Shown piece after piece: positions 24,764-32,081 of a DNA stretch of 64,000 nt. The translations under genes and the position numbers were made by a program. The stretch comes from Archaeoglobaceae archaeon. Lineage in GTDB: Archaea > Halobacteriota > Archaeoglobi > Archaeoglobales > Archaeoglobaceae. A model generated the notes under the pieces. The model made no database searches. It was not told the DNA's origin and saw nothing but the letters and a program-made list of their open reading frames with translations. Positions within the stretch are counted from its first letter, which is position 1. The number at the start of each line of letters is the position of its first letter. Location of the stretch: positions 26,477 to 90,476 of the forward strand of contig JALWDS010000037.1 of the NCBI GenBank assembly GCA_027036775.1, written 5' to 3'.

Positions 24764-24862
24764 TTGACATATAACCTTTGTGGGAGGAGATTGGGGAAGA
24801 CAAGGCTTTTGCAAGAGTTTGTCAAAGGCAAGAAGTACTTATACTTGATAGCGGACCTATGA
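24764..24862 (+). pseudogene. Fragment of an archaeal AAA ATPase (P-loop segment)
   Basis: The frame reads CGRRLGKTRLLQEFVKGK followed by KYLYLIADL and a stop. This is the Walker A region of the archaeal ATPase family that has GRRRLGKT-type P-loops and often travels with mobile DNA. Only about 30 codons remain and nothing recognisable follows in frame. It directly abuts the nadA promoter, marking the left edge of the gene graveyard. Confidence 0.45.
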
Positions 24863-25340
24863 ATTTAACGTAATCGGTATCGTAGTTCTCATTTAAGAAT
24901 ATACCAGTCCCGTTGGGTAGATCCTTTAGAATGTCATTCAATTCTATTGTTAGGTTTTTGTATATATCCTGCCAGTTCACTTCGGCTTTTGAATGATATC
25001 GCTGATGTTTTTGATTAAGTTTGCGAGGAGGTCTGGACTGGGATTGACGATTGCACAGTGGTTGAAGAAGTCCTCTACTCTTAGCCTAAATTCTGTGAAG
25101 TCTGGGCCGATACCTATTCTGAATCCGTTGGAGCGGGATAGGATGTTAGTGGGGATGGTACCTCTCGGTATTGTGGGGCATAAATCTGGAATAGTTATGT
25201 AATTTCTCATAAATCGTGCGGTTGCTATAAAGTATGGGATGTCTTTGGATTTTCGGCGATTACGTAGTATTATCGAATATAGCCAATTTTCAATAATCTT
25301 CTTAATTTTATAATTTCTTCTTTCTTTTTTAGAGTTTGTT
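24822..25340 (-). pseudogene. Unrecognised broken gene
   Basis: A minus-strand frame from about 25340 reads through KDIPYFIATARFMRNYITIPD, GFRIGIGPDFTEFRLRVEDFF and LLANLIKNISDIIQKPK to a stop at 24977. The shifted frame just beyond carries VNWQDIYKNLTIELNDILK and GIFLNENYDTDYVKFIG to a stop at 24822. The two parts look like one protein with a frameshift near 24980. There is no clear start codon and I do not know the family. The stretch 25341-25555 to the right is AT-rich and holds no gene I can support. Confidence 0.4.
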
Positions 25341-25555
25341 CTTGTTTCACAATCACCACTAAATTCTGCTATATTTATTTATTTTGGTAGATACCCTACG
25401 TCGAGAAAATATATAAAATTATATAAAATTAAATTTTCTTTATACAAGGTGAGTGTCTCTTACCAAACCTTAATGGGTATAATGGTTTGGTAGAAGTGTG
25501 CTGGAGGAGTATGTGACAAATTCGTTATTGCTGTAAATAGAAATGGGGATAAGGG

Positions 25556-25859
25556 ATGATAGGGATTGCGGTGTCGAAGAATGGAGTTCGGATAAGGCTG
25601 ACTGAGGAGAGATGGTACCATATTGTGGAGAATCATGATGAGTTAGCGGGTTTATCGGATGAGGTTTTATTGACGGTAGTGAGATTACATAGTCAAAGGT
25701 TGGAAGGATGAGCTTTTAGCGGTAAGAAAGTTCAAAGAGGATAAGTATCCTGTTGTAGTTTGTAAAGAGCTTAAGGAGGATGGATTTATTATAACTGCAT
25801 TTCTGACTAAGAAAGTAGAGAAGATATTGAGGAGGGGGATAATATGGCAGAAGAAGTAG
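25556..25859 (+). pseudogene. Frameshifted toxin-like gene paired with DUF2283
   Basis: The first part reads MIGIAVSKNGVRIRLTEERW, YHIVENHDELAGLSDEVLLTV. After a frameshift near 25682 the rest reads DYIVKGWKDELLAVRKFKED, YPVVVCKELKEDGFIITAFL. Repaired, it is a protein of about 100 residues of the kind that sits just upstream of DUF2283 genes and is suspected to be a toxin. The remnant end overlaps the DUF2283 start by 16 bases, as coupled pairs do. The sequence is broken as it stands. Confidence 0.6.
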
Positions 25860-26074
25860 AGAAGATTGTTAGTGCGATACCGATACTTTTAGAGTTTCCA
25901 GTGAAGAAGTTTTACGTTGATTACGATAAGGAAGCTGATGTATTATACATCAGCTTTGAAAGACCTCAAAAAGCTACCGATACTGAGGTTACGGATGAAG
26001 GAATCTTGCTGAGATTTAGAGATAAAAAATTGGTTGGAATAACAGTTCTTAATGCAAGCAGATTCAAAAGATGA
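25844..26074 (+). CDS. DUF2283 protein, antitoxin-like
   Basis: A 76-residue protein with the DUF2283 core: FYVDYDKEADVLYISFERP, then VTDEGILLRFRDKKLVGITVLNASRF. A strong GAGGGGGATA ribosome site precedes the ATG. Such proteins are usually downstream of a small toxin-like gene and are thought to neutralise it. Here the toxin-like gene is frameshifted while this one is intact, as expected after loss of a toxin. The role is inferred. Confidence 0.75.
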   Translation: MAEEVEKIVSAIPILLEFPVKKFYVDYDKEADVLYISFERPQKATDTEVTDEGILLRFRDKKLVGITVLNASRFKR

Positions 26075-26111
26075 TCGATCTGCTAACTTGTGAAAGAAAG
26101 TTCCGAACTCT

Positions 26112-26282
26112 GATTAACCGTAGTTGTTAATCATATTGGCGATTGATTAACCGTAGCGGTTAATTAAATTGTGCAGGTAGTGTTATGGTTTTCTATGTTT
26201 GATTAACAACGGTGGTTAATCACATTGTGGACAGTCTTTGAATCTGGAACATCTGGTAATTGATTAACCGTAGTGGTTAGTC
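26112..26282. repeat. Array of four palindromic 21-base repeats GATTAACCGTAGNGGTTAATC
   Basis: Copies lie at 26112-26132, 26145-26165, 26201-26221 and 26262-26282. Each is an 8-base inverted repeat (GATTAACC/GGTTAATC, with 1-2 changes per copy) around a 5-base centre. Each is followed by a similar A-T tail such as ATATTGG, AAATTGTG, ACATTGTG or AATTTGTG. Start-to-start spacings are 33, 56 and 61 bases, too irregular for a CRISPR array. They fill the gap between the DUF2283 gene and a zinc-ribbon gene and look like binding sites of a dimeric protein, or an iteron-like set from a lost element. Confidence 0.7.
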
Positions 26283-26370
26283 AATTTGTGAGGTTAGTAA
26301 ATTATTATTTATATTATGTTTGAATTGATGGAGGCAAGAAATATAAATAGATTCAGCGATAAAATTGGTC

Positions 26371-26589
26371 ATGAGATACGCTGTAGTTGAATGTCCCGTT
26401 TGTGGTGGGTATCTTGCCATTGATTCCAAAGTAGGTTATAGGAAATGTCCATATTGCAGTTACGTTAACAAGATTGAAGTTTCAAGAGTGGTAAAGACGT
26501 TTAAGAGTCCGAAAGAAGCTTCCGAACTCGTTAGACTGCTCAATTCAAGTAACGACTCGTTTAAACCTTTAAGCTCGAACGATAGTTGA
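26371..26589 (+). CDS. Small zinc-ribbon protein, DUF1922-like
   Basis: A 72-residue protein beginning MRYAVVECPVCGGYLAIDS, with a second Cys pair CPYC, so one zinc ribbon. The tail KSPKEASELVRLLNSSND resembles the conserved end of small archaeal zinc ribbons such as the DUF1922 family. The ATG at 26371 fits a leaderless mRNA with TATA element AATATAAA at 26340-26347. It lies just right of the palindrome array, whose last copy is 58 bases from that TATA. Confidence 0.65.
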   Translation: MRYAVVECPVCGGYLAIDSKVGYRKCPYCSYVNKIEVSRVVKTFKSPKEASELVRLLNSSNDSFKPLSSNDS

Positions 26590-26606
26590 GACAATCCATT
26601 TCATCT

Positions 26607-26876
26607 TTACCTAAGATACTCTTCAATGATTCTATCGATTTCAGCTTTTCTTCTTGGGTTTAAAGAGACTTCCAAACCGTAGGAAGTAGGCTTAGCGAGT
26701 AGCAAACCCTCTTTGATCAATTCTTCTGCAACTTTTTTAGCCAATCCACGTAAATGTTTGGGAATCCCAGAAGTAAGTTTATCAAAGCTTGTATGGGCAT
26801 GACCCCATTTTCCTCTCCTCTTTAGCTTCTTTAGAATCGTAGCTTTTAAGACGTTGCAAAGAATTTCATCGTTCAT
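26607..26876 (-). CDS. Small archaeal protein of the divergent HTH pair
   Basis: About 89 residues from ATG at 26876 (MNDEILCNVLKATILKKLKRRGKWG). The middle, HTSFDKLTSGIPKHLRG followed by KKVAEELIKEGLLLAKPTSYGLEVSLNPR, is a conserved archaeal pattern that resembles a winged helix. The in-frame Met at 26927 is rejected because the TATA box at 26900-26907 fits exactly 24-31 bases upstream of 26876. It is divergent from another winged-helix gene. DNA binding is inferred. Confidence 0.65.
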   Translation of the reverse strand: MNDEILCNVLKATILKKLKRRGKWGHAHTSFDKLTSGIPKHLRGLAKKVAEELIKEGLLLAKPTSYGLEVSLNPRRKAEIDRIIEEYLR

Positions 26877-26899
26877 CTTGCTTAGCATTGATGAAAAGG

Positions 26900-26907
26900 T
26901 ATTTAAA
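26900..26907. promoter_or_regulatory. Shared bidirectional TATA box
   Basis: TATTTAAA (26900-26907) lies at -31 to -24 from the plus-strand ATG at 26931 and at -31 to -24 from the minus-strand ATG at 26876. One near-symmetric TATA element thus fits leaderless starts on both sides. The two small DNA-binding genes would compete for the same TBP site, which could make a simple switch. Confidence 0.6.
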
Positions 26908-26930
26908 CTTTTGTCGGATATTGTCATAGG

Positions 26931-27254
26931 ATGGAAGACGAGACGTTATTTCTGAAATTCTTGGGAAGGGATAATCCGATAGTAAGGGTAATCGACTTTC
27001 TAATTGACAACGAGGCTTTTGATTATTCGAAAACGGAAATAGCGAAGGGTGCTGGGATTAGCAGAACCACTTTGCTTAAAATCTGGAAAACGTTGGAAGA
27101 CCTTGGAATAGTAGTGGAAACGAGGAGAGTGGGTAGAGCTAAGATGTACAAGCTGAACAAGAACAATCCGATCGTTCAAAAGTTTATCGAGCTTGATAAT
27201 GCTATCTCCGAATATTACGCTAAGAAGTTTACTGAAATAACCGTTAAGGGGTGA
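26931..27254 (+). CDS. Winged-helix transcriptional regulator
   Basis: A 107-residue protein. Residues about 28-85 (AFDYSKTEIAKGAGISRTTL through ETRRVGRAKMYKLN) form a MarR/ArsR-like winged helix with an obvious recognition helix, followed by a C-terminal helix, VQKFIELDNAISEYYAKKF. Such short regulators are common in archaeal accessory regions. The ATG is leaderless from the shared TATA box. The target is unknown; its own divergent promoter is the natural guess. Confidence 0.75.
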   Translation: MEDETLFLKFLGRDNPIVRVIDFLIDNEAFDYSKTEIAKGAGISRTTLLKIWKTLEDLGIVVETRRVGRAKMYKLNKNNPIVQKFIELDNAISEYYAKKFTEITVKG

Positions 27255-27258
27255 TTTT

Positions 27259-27698
27259 ATGGCTTACTGGCTCTGCATTACGAATGAAGCTAACTGGAAG
27301 GTGATAAGGGAGTGAAATGTTTTAAGAATACGATTGCCAAGGTTAAGCCCGGTGACAAGCTCGTAATTTATCTCAAGCAGGAGAGAGTTAGGGATAAGGT
27401 TAGGGAACCGGGGATTGTAGCAGTTTATGAAGTCGTTTCAGAGCCTTTTAAGGATTCTACAAGGATTTTCAGTTCTAAAGGGATGAAAAGTAGTGGTGAA
27501 ACTTTCCCTTGGAGAGTTAAGATTAAGCCGATTAAGATATTTGACAAGCCCATTAAATTTAAGCCTTTAATTCCTAAGCTGAAGTTCATCACAAATAAGA
27601 AAAAGTGGAGTGGGCATTTAATGGGTAAGGCTATGAGGGAAATTCCTGGGGGTAGATTACGATTTGATCATGAATGTAGGTCAGAGGTGATGGGATGA
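27259..27698 (+). pseudogene. Broken EVE-domain protein gene
   Basis: The start [18 protein letters not shown] is typical of EVE (PUA-like, modified-base-binding) proteins. It stops at once, and a shifted frame continues with [37 protein letters not shown] and [16 protein letters not shown]. Some 15-20 codons that should join the two parts are missing, so a small deletion with frameshift at about 27312 broke it. A strong GAGTGAAATG near the break could restart translation, but the first strand and pocket residues would be absent. EVE proteins are often found in defence islands. Confidence 0.65.
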
Positions 27699-27969
27699 TC
27701 TCAAAAATGCTTGGGAAGTTTGCGATTTTAGTGATGAAATAAAATATGGAAAACTTGACAGAAAAAAGTTTGCTGTAGAGTTGTATGATGTTCTTAGTGG
27801 TAAAGCAGATGAAGCCTACTTAGATCCGGAGAAGTTCCTCAAGAATACGTATTTAACATCTGATATGAAAGCTCTTCTCGTAGAAGCCTTAAAAAGGTTG
27901 GCTAAGAACGAAGGCTCAGCAGTTTATGTTCTTGACACAGAGTTTGGTGGTGGTAATTCCACCAATTAA
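27691..27969 (+). pseudogene. N-terminal remnant of a DUF499-type ATPase
   Basis: The frame reads [60 protein letters not shown] and ends DTEFGGGNSTN. The FGGGxST would be the Walker A of DUF499 proteins, where FGGGKTH is usual. The frame breaks there against a minus-strand viral fragment. DUF499 ATPases occur with DNA-modification and defence genes, which fits the adjacent EVE remnant. Confidence 0.5.
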
Positions 27970-28460
27970 AGAGACCGTCAGCCCAAGAGTACTGAATGCG
28001 AATGCCGTCTTTAGGATAGGTGAAGCATTCAAGAATTTAATGAAGCGGGACAATATCTCCACAGCTTTCCTGAAATAGGGGATATAGATTGCTCCGATAT
28101 CTGCTGTAAGATCACTTAATTTCTCACGGAACTTGACCAGGTCGCCATAGGCTGAATCTATCGCCTTATCGAAATCTCCTATTCTCCTGATCATTTGAGG
28201 GTATGCTAATTCCATAATAGCCTCTGCTCTGATCGCCTCTTCGGACCACCCCTTATGAGCGTCCCGATCTCTTCCGTCTTCTTTTTGATGTCTTCTTCTC
28301 TCAGGATTATTCCTAACCGCTTGAACGGCATATGCAATCCAGATAGCGAGCTCCTTACAGCAGTGATAACTTCGTCAGTGGTCTTTCCGAGGGAAATACC
28401 AAGTTTTTCAAGAATCGGACCGTATTTGAGGATCGTATCCGTTGATTTTATGTGCGATGT
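27916..28460 (-). pseudogene. Viral tail-tape-measure-like fragment
   Basis: Two frames on the minus strand make one protein if a single extra base near 28245 is removed. The first, from about 28460, reads STDTILKYGPILEKLGISLG and KTTDEVITAVRSSLSGLHMP. The second reads WSEEAIRAEAIMELAYPQMI and KLSDLTADIGAIYIPYFRKA, ending in the hydrophobic SPILKTAFAFSTLGLTVSLI. The late pattern of a long helix then an Ala/Gly-rich hydrophobic stretch is that of tail tape measure proteins of head-tail viruses. It is a relic and lies within 140 bases of the tRNA-Gln gene, a common integration site. Confidence 0.5.
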
Positions 28461-28595
28461 CTATGTTGAACAACATTGGACAATCATGGAAAACATAGAA
28501 AAAACGCTAATAACCGTCGCTCCAGAAAAAGAAGAGATATTAAAACAGTTTAAACGCTTAAAAAAGAAAATAGAGCAAAAAAGGTTAGCAGAGAA

Positions 28596-28668
28596 TAGCC
28601 CCGCCCGGATTCGAACCGGGGTCGCGGGATCCAGAGTCCCGCAGGATTGACCACTACCCTACGGGGCT
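28596..28668 (-). tRNA. tRNA-Gln (CTG anticodon)
   Basis: Read on the minus strand, the cloverleaf starts AGCCCCG and ends CGGGGCT plus A. The anticodon stem CGGGA/TCCCG holds the loop CTCTGGA with anticodon CTG, and the T loop reads GGTTCGAATCC. No intron is seen. It marks the right edge of the remnant-rich region and is followed by the S17e gene on the plus strand. Confidence 0.93.
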
Positions 28669-28747
28669 CCGTAAAGGATTAAGACCCAATGAATATAAAT
28701 GTGTTGCTTAAGACAAAGTTTAAATAAAACGATTTTTAAGCAATTGC

Positions 28748-28945
28748 ATGGGCACGGTAAAACCCGCTTACATTAAAAATATAGCGATGGAGTTGTTGAG
28801 AAGGTATCCAGACGTCTGGACGGGGGACTTCGACGTAAACAAGAAGCTCGTCCAAGAACTGACCAACATAAAGAGCAAGAAGGTTAGGAACAGGGTGGCA
28901 GGTTACATAACGAGAAAGGTCAACAGAGGGTGGGTAAATGTTTGA
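28748..28945 (+). CDS. rps17e: 30S ribosomal protein S17e
   Basis: A 65-residue archaeal S17e with the family segments [29 protein letters not shown] and [16 protein letters not shown]. The leaderless start lies 24-31 bases after TATA element TTTAAATA near 28719-28726. The last 8 bases overlap dapA, so the two are coupled; this pair occurs together in other Archaeoglobales. Confidence 0.95.
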   Translation: MGTVKPAYIKNIAMELLRRYPDVWTGDFDVNKKLVQELTNIKSKKVRNRVAGYITRKVNRGWVNV

Positions 28946-29807
28946 GGGGGTAATTCCAGCTTTGGTAACCCCCTTTAAGGAGAACTTCGAAGTCGATTTC
29001 GAAGGGATTGCCAAAAACTTGGATTACCTTGAGAAGCATGTAGATGCGGTCGTTCCAGCTGGAACAACCGGTGAATCCGCAACACTGAGCTACCAAGAAC
29101 ACGTGGAGATAGTTAGATACGTTTGCGAGGTTTCGAAAGTTCCAGTTATAGCAGGAGCAGGATCGAACTCTACGAGGGAAGCGGTATTCTTGGGTAAGGA
29201 GGTTGAAAAGGCCGGAGCTGACGCTGCAATGTTCATAACGCCCTACTACAACAAACCTAACAAGGAAGGTTTGTATAGGCACTACAAGAGGATTGCGGAG
29301 GAGCTGTCCATACCCATAATTATATACAACGTTCCATCGAGAACCGCATGCAACATAACCCCCGATGTCGTGAACAGGCTTGCGAGGGATTTCGACAACA
29401 TAGTTGGAATTAAGGAGGCGAGCGGTAACCTCAGGCAAGTTTCGGAAATTATCAGAGCTACACCAGACGATTTCGTAGTTCTTTCGGGAGACGACTTCCT
29501 AACGCTACCTATCTTGGCTCTGGGTGGGAAGGGAGTTATAAGCGTTGCAGCGAACGTCGCACCTCACCTGATGAAGGAGATGTATCTCGCATTCAAAGAG
29601 GGTAATTTGGATAGGGCGAGAGAGTTACATTTCAAGCTCTACCCGTTGTTCGAAGTCCTCTTCATCGACACGAATCCAATTCCCGTTAAGAAGGCCTTGG
29701 AGTTGATGGGACTACCAGCTGGAAAACCGAGGTTGCCTCTCGTAGAGCTCTCTCCAGAAAAAACGGAGAAGTTAAAAGAGGTTTTAAAATCCCTTGAACT
29801 CATTTAG
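28938..29807 (+). CDS. dapA: 4-hydroxy-tetrahydrodipicolinate synthase
   Basis: Condenses pyruvate with aspartate semialdehyde, the first committed step to diaminopimelate and lysine. The 289 residues carry [13 protein letters not shown] near 37-49, [12 protein letters not shown] with the conserved Tyr near 105, IYNVPSRT near 132, and the Schiff-base Lys in GIKEASGNL near 160. All are normal. An LL-diaminopimelate aminotransferase-like gene lies 30 kb to the right in the window. Confidence 0.96.
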   Translation: MFEGVIPALVTPFKENFEVDFEGIAKNLDYLEKHVDAVVPAGTTGESATLSYQEHVEIVRYVCEVSKVPVIAGAGSNSTREAVFLGKEVEKAGADAAMFITPYYNKPNKEGLYRHYKRIAEELSIPIIIYNVPSRTACNITPDVVNRLARDFDNIVGIKEASGNLRQVSEIIRATPDDFVVLSGDDFLTLPILALGGKGVISVAANVAPHLMKEMYLAFKEGNLDRARELHFKLYPLFEVLFIDTNPIPVKKALELMGLPAGKPRLPLVELSPEKTEKLKEVLKSLELI

Positions 29808-30190
29808 CTCTTCAACTCCATCTCCGCACTCTCAATGGTCTTAACTATGTAGTTTACGATATCCGCAACTATCCCCTCGGAAACCTCCTCCTTCAACCTC
29901 CTAACCTTCCTCTCGAGATCGCCCAAAACGTCCACTATCCTCTTGTAGTGCGTGTCCAGCTGGGAGATGACGTAAATCTTAAGCATGTTCAGGTTGTTTA
30001 AAGCCTCTTCCGCCGTTATGTCTCCACCGTAAAACTTGTCCATTATGTGTTCCACGTCACTTTTGAACATCTCCTTTATGTTCTCGTCGTCCGTTAGCTC
30101 TTTGACTGCTTTCTCTATATCGTTCGCTACGTCCATCACGTGCTTCAAAAGCTCCCCCATCTTCTCCAGGTATGTGTTCTTATACATCAT
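29804..30190 (-). CDS. Helical hypothetical protein
   Basis: A 128-residue, nearly all-helical protein (LLKHVMDVANDIEKAVKELTD, HYKRIVDVLGDLERKVRRLK) with no motif that I recognise. It overlaps the end of dapA by 4 bases in convergent arrangement. The start could be either of two adjacent ATG codons. Composition matches its neighbours, so it is probably a real lineage gene. Confidence 0.6.
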   Translation of the reverse strand: MMYKNTYLEKMGELLKHVMDVANDIEKAVKELTDDENIKEMFKSDVEHIMDKFYGGDITAEEALNNLNMLKIYVISQLDTHYKRIVDVLGDLERKVRRLKEEVSEGIVADIVNYIVKTIESAEMELKS

Positions 30191-30259
30191 AAGCGTTGTA
30201 GAATTCCCGCTTTAAAAAATTGATGCGAAAGCTTATATTTAGTTCCGCAAAGTTAGACC

Positions 30260-30493
30260 ATGTCCCTGAGGGAGAAGGTTGAGGAGGTCGTGAACAAGGA
30301 GATAAGACCCTACCTGATGGCGGACGGTGGTAACATAGTCGTTGTAGATGTTGACGAAAAGGAGGGTGTTGTGAAGGTGAAGCTCTTAGGTGCCTGCTAC
30401 GGTTGTCCGCTCTCTCAAATAACGCTGACGTCTTTCGTGGAACAGCATCTGAAGAGTAGGATACCGGAGGTTAAGAAAGTGGTTTCGGTATGA
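30260..30493 (+). CDS. NifU C-terminal-domain iron-sulfur scaffold protein
   Basis: A 77-residue Nfu-type domain. IRPYLMADGGNIVVVDVD and the cluster ligands in GACYGCPLSQITL (CxxC near residues 54-57) identify it. Such proteins carry [4Fe-4S] clusters to apoproteins, relevant here for the many iron-sulfur enzymes. It overlaps the next gene by 4 bases. Confidence 0.93.
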   Translation: MSLREKVEEVVNKEIRPYLMADGGNIVVVDVDEKEGVVKVKLLGACYGCPLSQITLTSFVEQHLKSRIPEVKKVVSV

Positions 30494-30900
30494 AGGCCTA
30501 CCTGATCAGGCCCAACATACTATTTTTTGAGAACAAGGCATACAAAATCGAACCTACGAAGGGATTCGGAGGGTTTTGCGAGTGCGGGGGGAAGATGAAT
30601 CAGCTGGGGTGGGTCGGCAACTGGATAATGATTTCTGAATGCGAAAGCTGTTGGAGGATCGAAGCCTTTTTATACGAAAACTTCAAATTCGTTGGAAGGT
30701 TCGAGATTAGAGTGATAGACTTGAAGGACTTCTTAAAGGAGTTTTTGAGCGAAAGCGAGTTGGACTCAATTTTCAAGAAGGCGAACGGGCTTGATTACAG
30801 TTACAGCAGTTTCAGCAGGGCTAAGAAAAAGCTTGAAGAGATGAACGTGAGTTTGGATGAAATCCTAAGGGAGTTAAGAAGAGCAGAGTTTTCTAAGTAA
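30490..30900 (+). CDS. Hypothetical protein coupled to the Nfu gene
   Basis: A 136-residue protein of unknown family. Two Cys pairs (CECGGKMNQLG at 29-39 and CESCWRIEAF at 52-61) could bind a zinc ion or a cluster, and the C-terminal half is helical. It overlaps the Nfu gene by 4 bases and runs 27 bases into the end of the next gene on the opposite strand. Linkage to Nfu suggests an iron-sulfur-related role, which is inference. Confidence 0.6.
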   Translation: MKAYLIRPNILFFENKAYKIEPTKGFGGFCECGGKMNQLGWVGNWIMISECESCWRIEAFLYENFKFVGRFEIRVIDLKDFLKEFLSESELDSIFKKANGLDYSYSSFSRAKKKLEEMNVSLDEILRELRRAEFSK

Positions 30901-32043
30901 TTTTTCGCTCTCCCTCGTCCCCTTTGCAATTAAAACGTCTCCAGCGAAAACCTTCGTCCCAGCGCTCGGTTTCGTTATCCACTTCTTTCCCCTCTTTATG
31001 GCTATAACGTGCATACCCGTATTTGTTTCGACCTTCGCCTCTCCCAACATCTTACCGTGAAGTTTCGAGCCCTCCTTAACCTCAACGAGTGTTATAACCT
31101 CATCCGCCTCCTTCATTGCGGATAAAAATATGGGATGAATTTCCATCTTTTCGAGAACTATCTCCGCTATCTCCCTTGCGGAATCCGCAATCTGCTCACT
31201 GCAGTAGGCCAAATCCAAAAGAGCTATAAGGTGTTTCATCTCGTCCTCTTTGAAGTGCTTGCTACTCCTCAAAACCCAGTAAATCAGATCGAACCTCATG
31301 TTGTCTATCCTCTCCTCAAGGTAAACGACCTCCTGAGCTATGTCCTCGTTGTAGTAGAGTATAGACGAATACCCCAAATCAACCGCAAGCTCAGAAAGGT
31401 TCTTCATGTCCACCAATATGTCCACCGCCTTATCCAAATCCTCTATCTCCACCTCAACCTCTTTAGTTTCAACCTCCACTCTCTTACCCGTGGCCATCTC
31501 AACGAACTTCGGAACACCACTTATATCTCCCCTCGCAAACAGAACGTCTCCGACCAAAATCTTCGTATCTCTATCGGGATTGAATATCCACTCGAAACCC
31601 CTCTTTATGGCAATGACCCTCATTCCCGTTCTCGTATGAAGTTTGACCTCACCCAAAGTTTTGTTTGCCAACTCCCCCTCTCTGCTGACCGTAACCTTAA
31701 CGAGGGTCTCTTCGAGCTGAGTTATTATTGCGTTTACTATCTCCTTGGGAAGTTTGAACCCCCTCAGAACCAACGTTGCTATATCTCCAGATGCGTTGCC
31801 TATCTTTTGAGATGCGGAACCTATTTGAAGTATCGGAGAGAGCGATTTTGCAACTTCCCTGCTTCTCGTCGAAACTATGGCCAAAAACCTCAACTCCTGC
31901 AGGAGGTCTAAAATCTTCTCCTCGAGCTCTAATACCTCCTCCGCAATGTCTTCCATGTCAAAGAGAAGTGCGGAATATGCCAAATCTACGATAAGTTCCG
32001 TTGTGTTCTTCAAATTTACGAGGACATCCTTAATAGTATGCAC
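30874..32043 (-). CDS. PhoU/TrkA-C double-repeat protein, potassium transport regulator-like
   Basis: A 389-residue protein built as an internal duplication. Each half has a PhoU-like helical bundle (NTTELIVDLAYSALLFDMED in the first, NLSELAVDLGYSSILYYNED in the second) followed by an RCK-C/TrkA-C domain (TGMRVIAIKRGFEWIFNPD, TGMHVIAIKRGKKWITKPS). Such proteins are cytosolic and thought to bind nucleotides and gate potassium channels or transporters. A two-TM channel with an RCK domain is encoded at 54730, but no transporter is adjacent. Confidence 0.82.
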   Translation of the reverse strand: MHTIKDVLVNLKNTTELIVDLAYSALLFDMEDIAEEVLELEEKILDLLQELRFLAIVSTRSREVAKSLSPILQIGSASQKIGNASGDIATLVLRGFKLPKEIVNAIITQLEETLVKVTVSREGELANKTLGEVKLHTRTGMRVIAIKRGFEWIFNPDRDTKILVGDVLFARGDISGVPKFVEMATGKRVEVETKEVEVEIEDLDKAVDILVDMKNLSELAVDLGYSSILYYNEDIAQEVVYLEERIDNMRFDLIYWVLRSSKHFKEDEMKHLIALLDLAYCSEQIADSAREIAEIVLEKMEIHPIFLSAMKEADEVITLVEVKEGSKLHGKMLGEAKVETNTGMHVIAIKRGKKWITKPSAGTKVFAGDVLIAKGTRESEKLLRKLCSS

Positions 32044-32081
32044 GATAAGAATTCAAAAATCCGAGATAAAAAATTTTTGAA

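Noticed and set aside
26112..26282. Second CRISPR array
   Set aside because: The units are strict palindromes, spacing is 33, 56 and 61 bases, and no leader or cas gene is linked. They look like protein-binding sites or iterons.
28255..28650. Plus-strand frame of 131 codons reading across the tRNA-Gln gene
   Set aside because: It runs through the antisense of the tRNA and of the tape-measure-like relic. The tail NSPARIRTGVAGS is the usual artefact of translating a tRNA.
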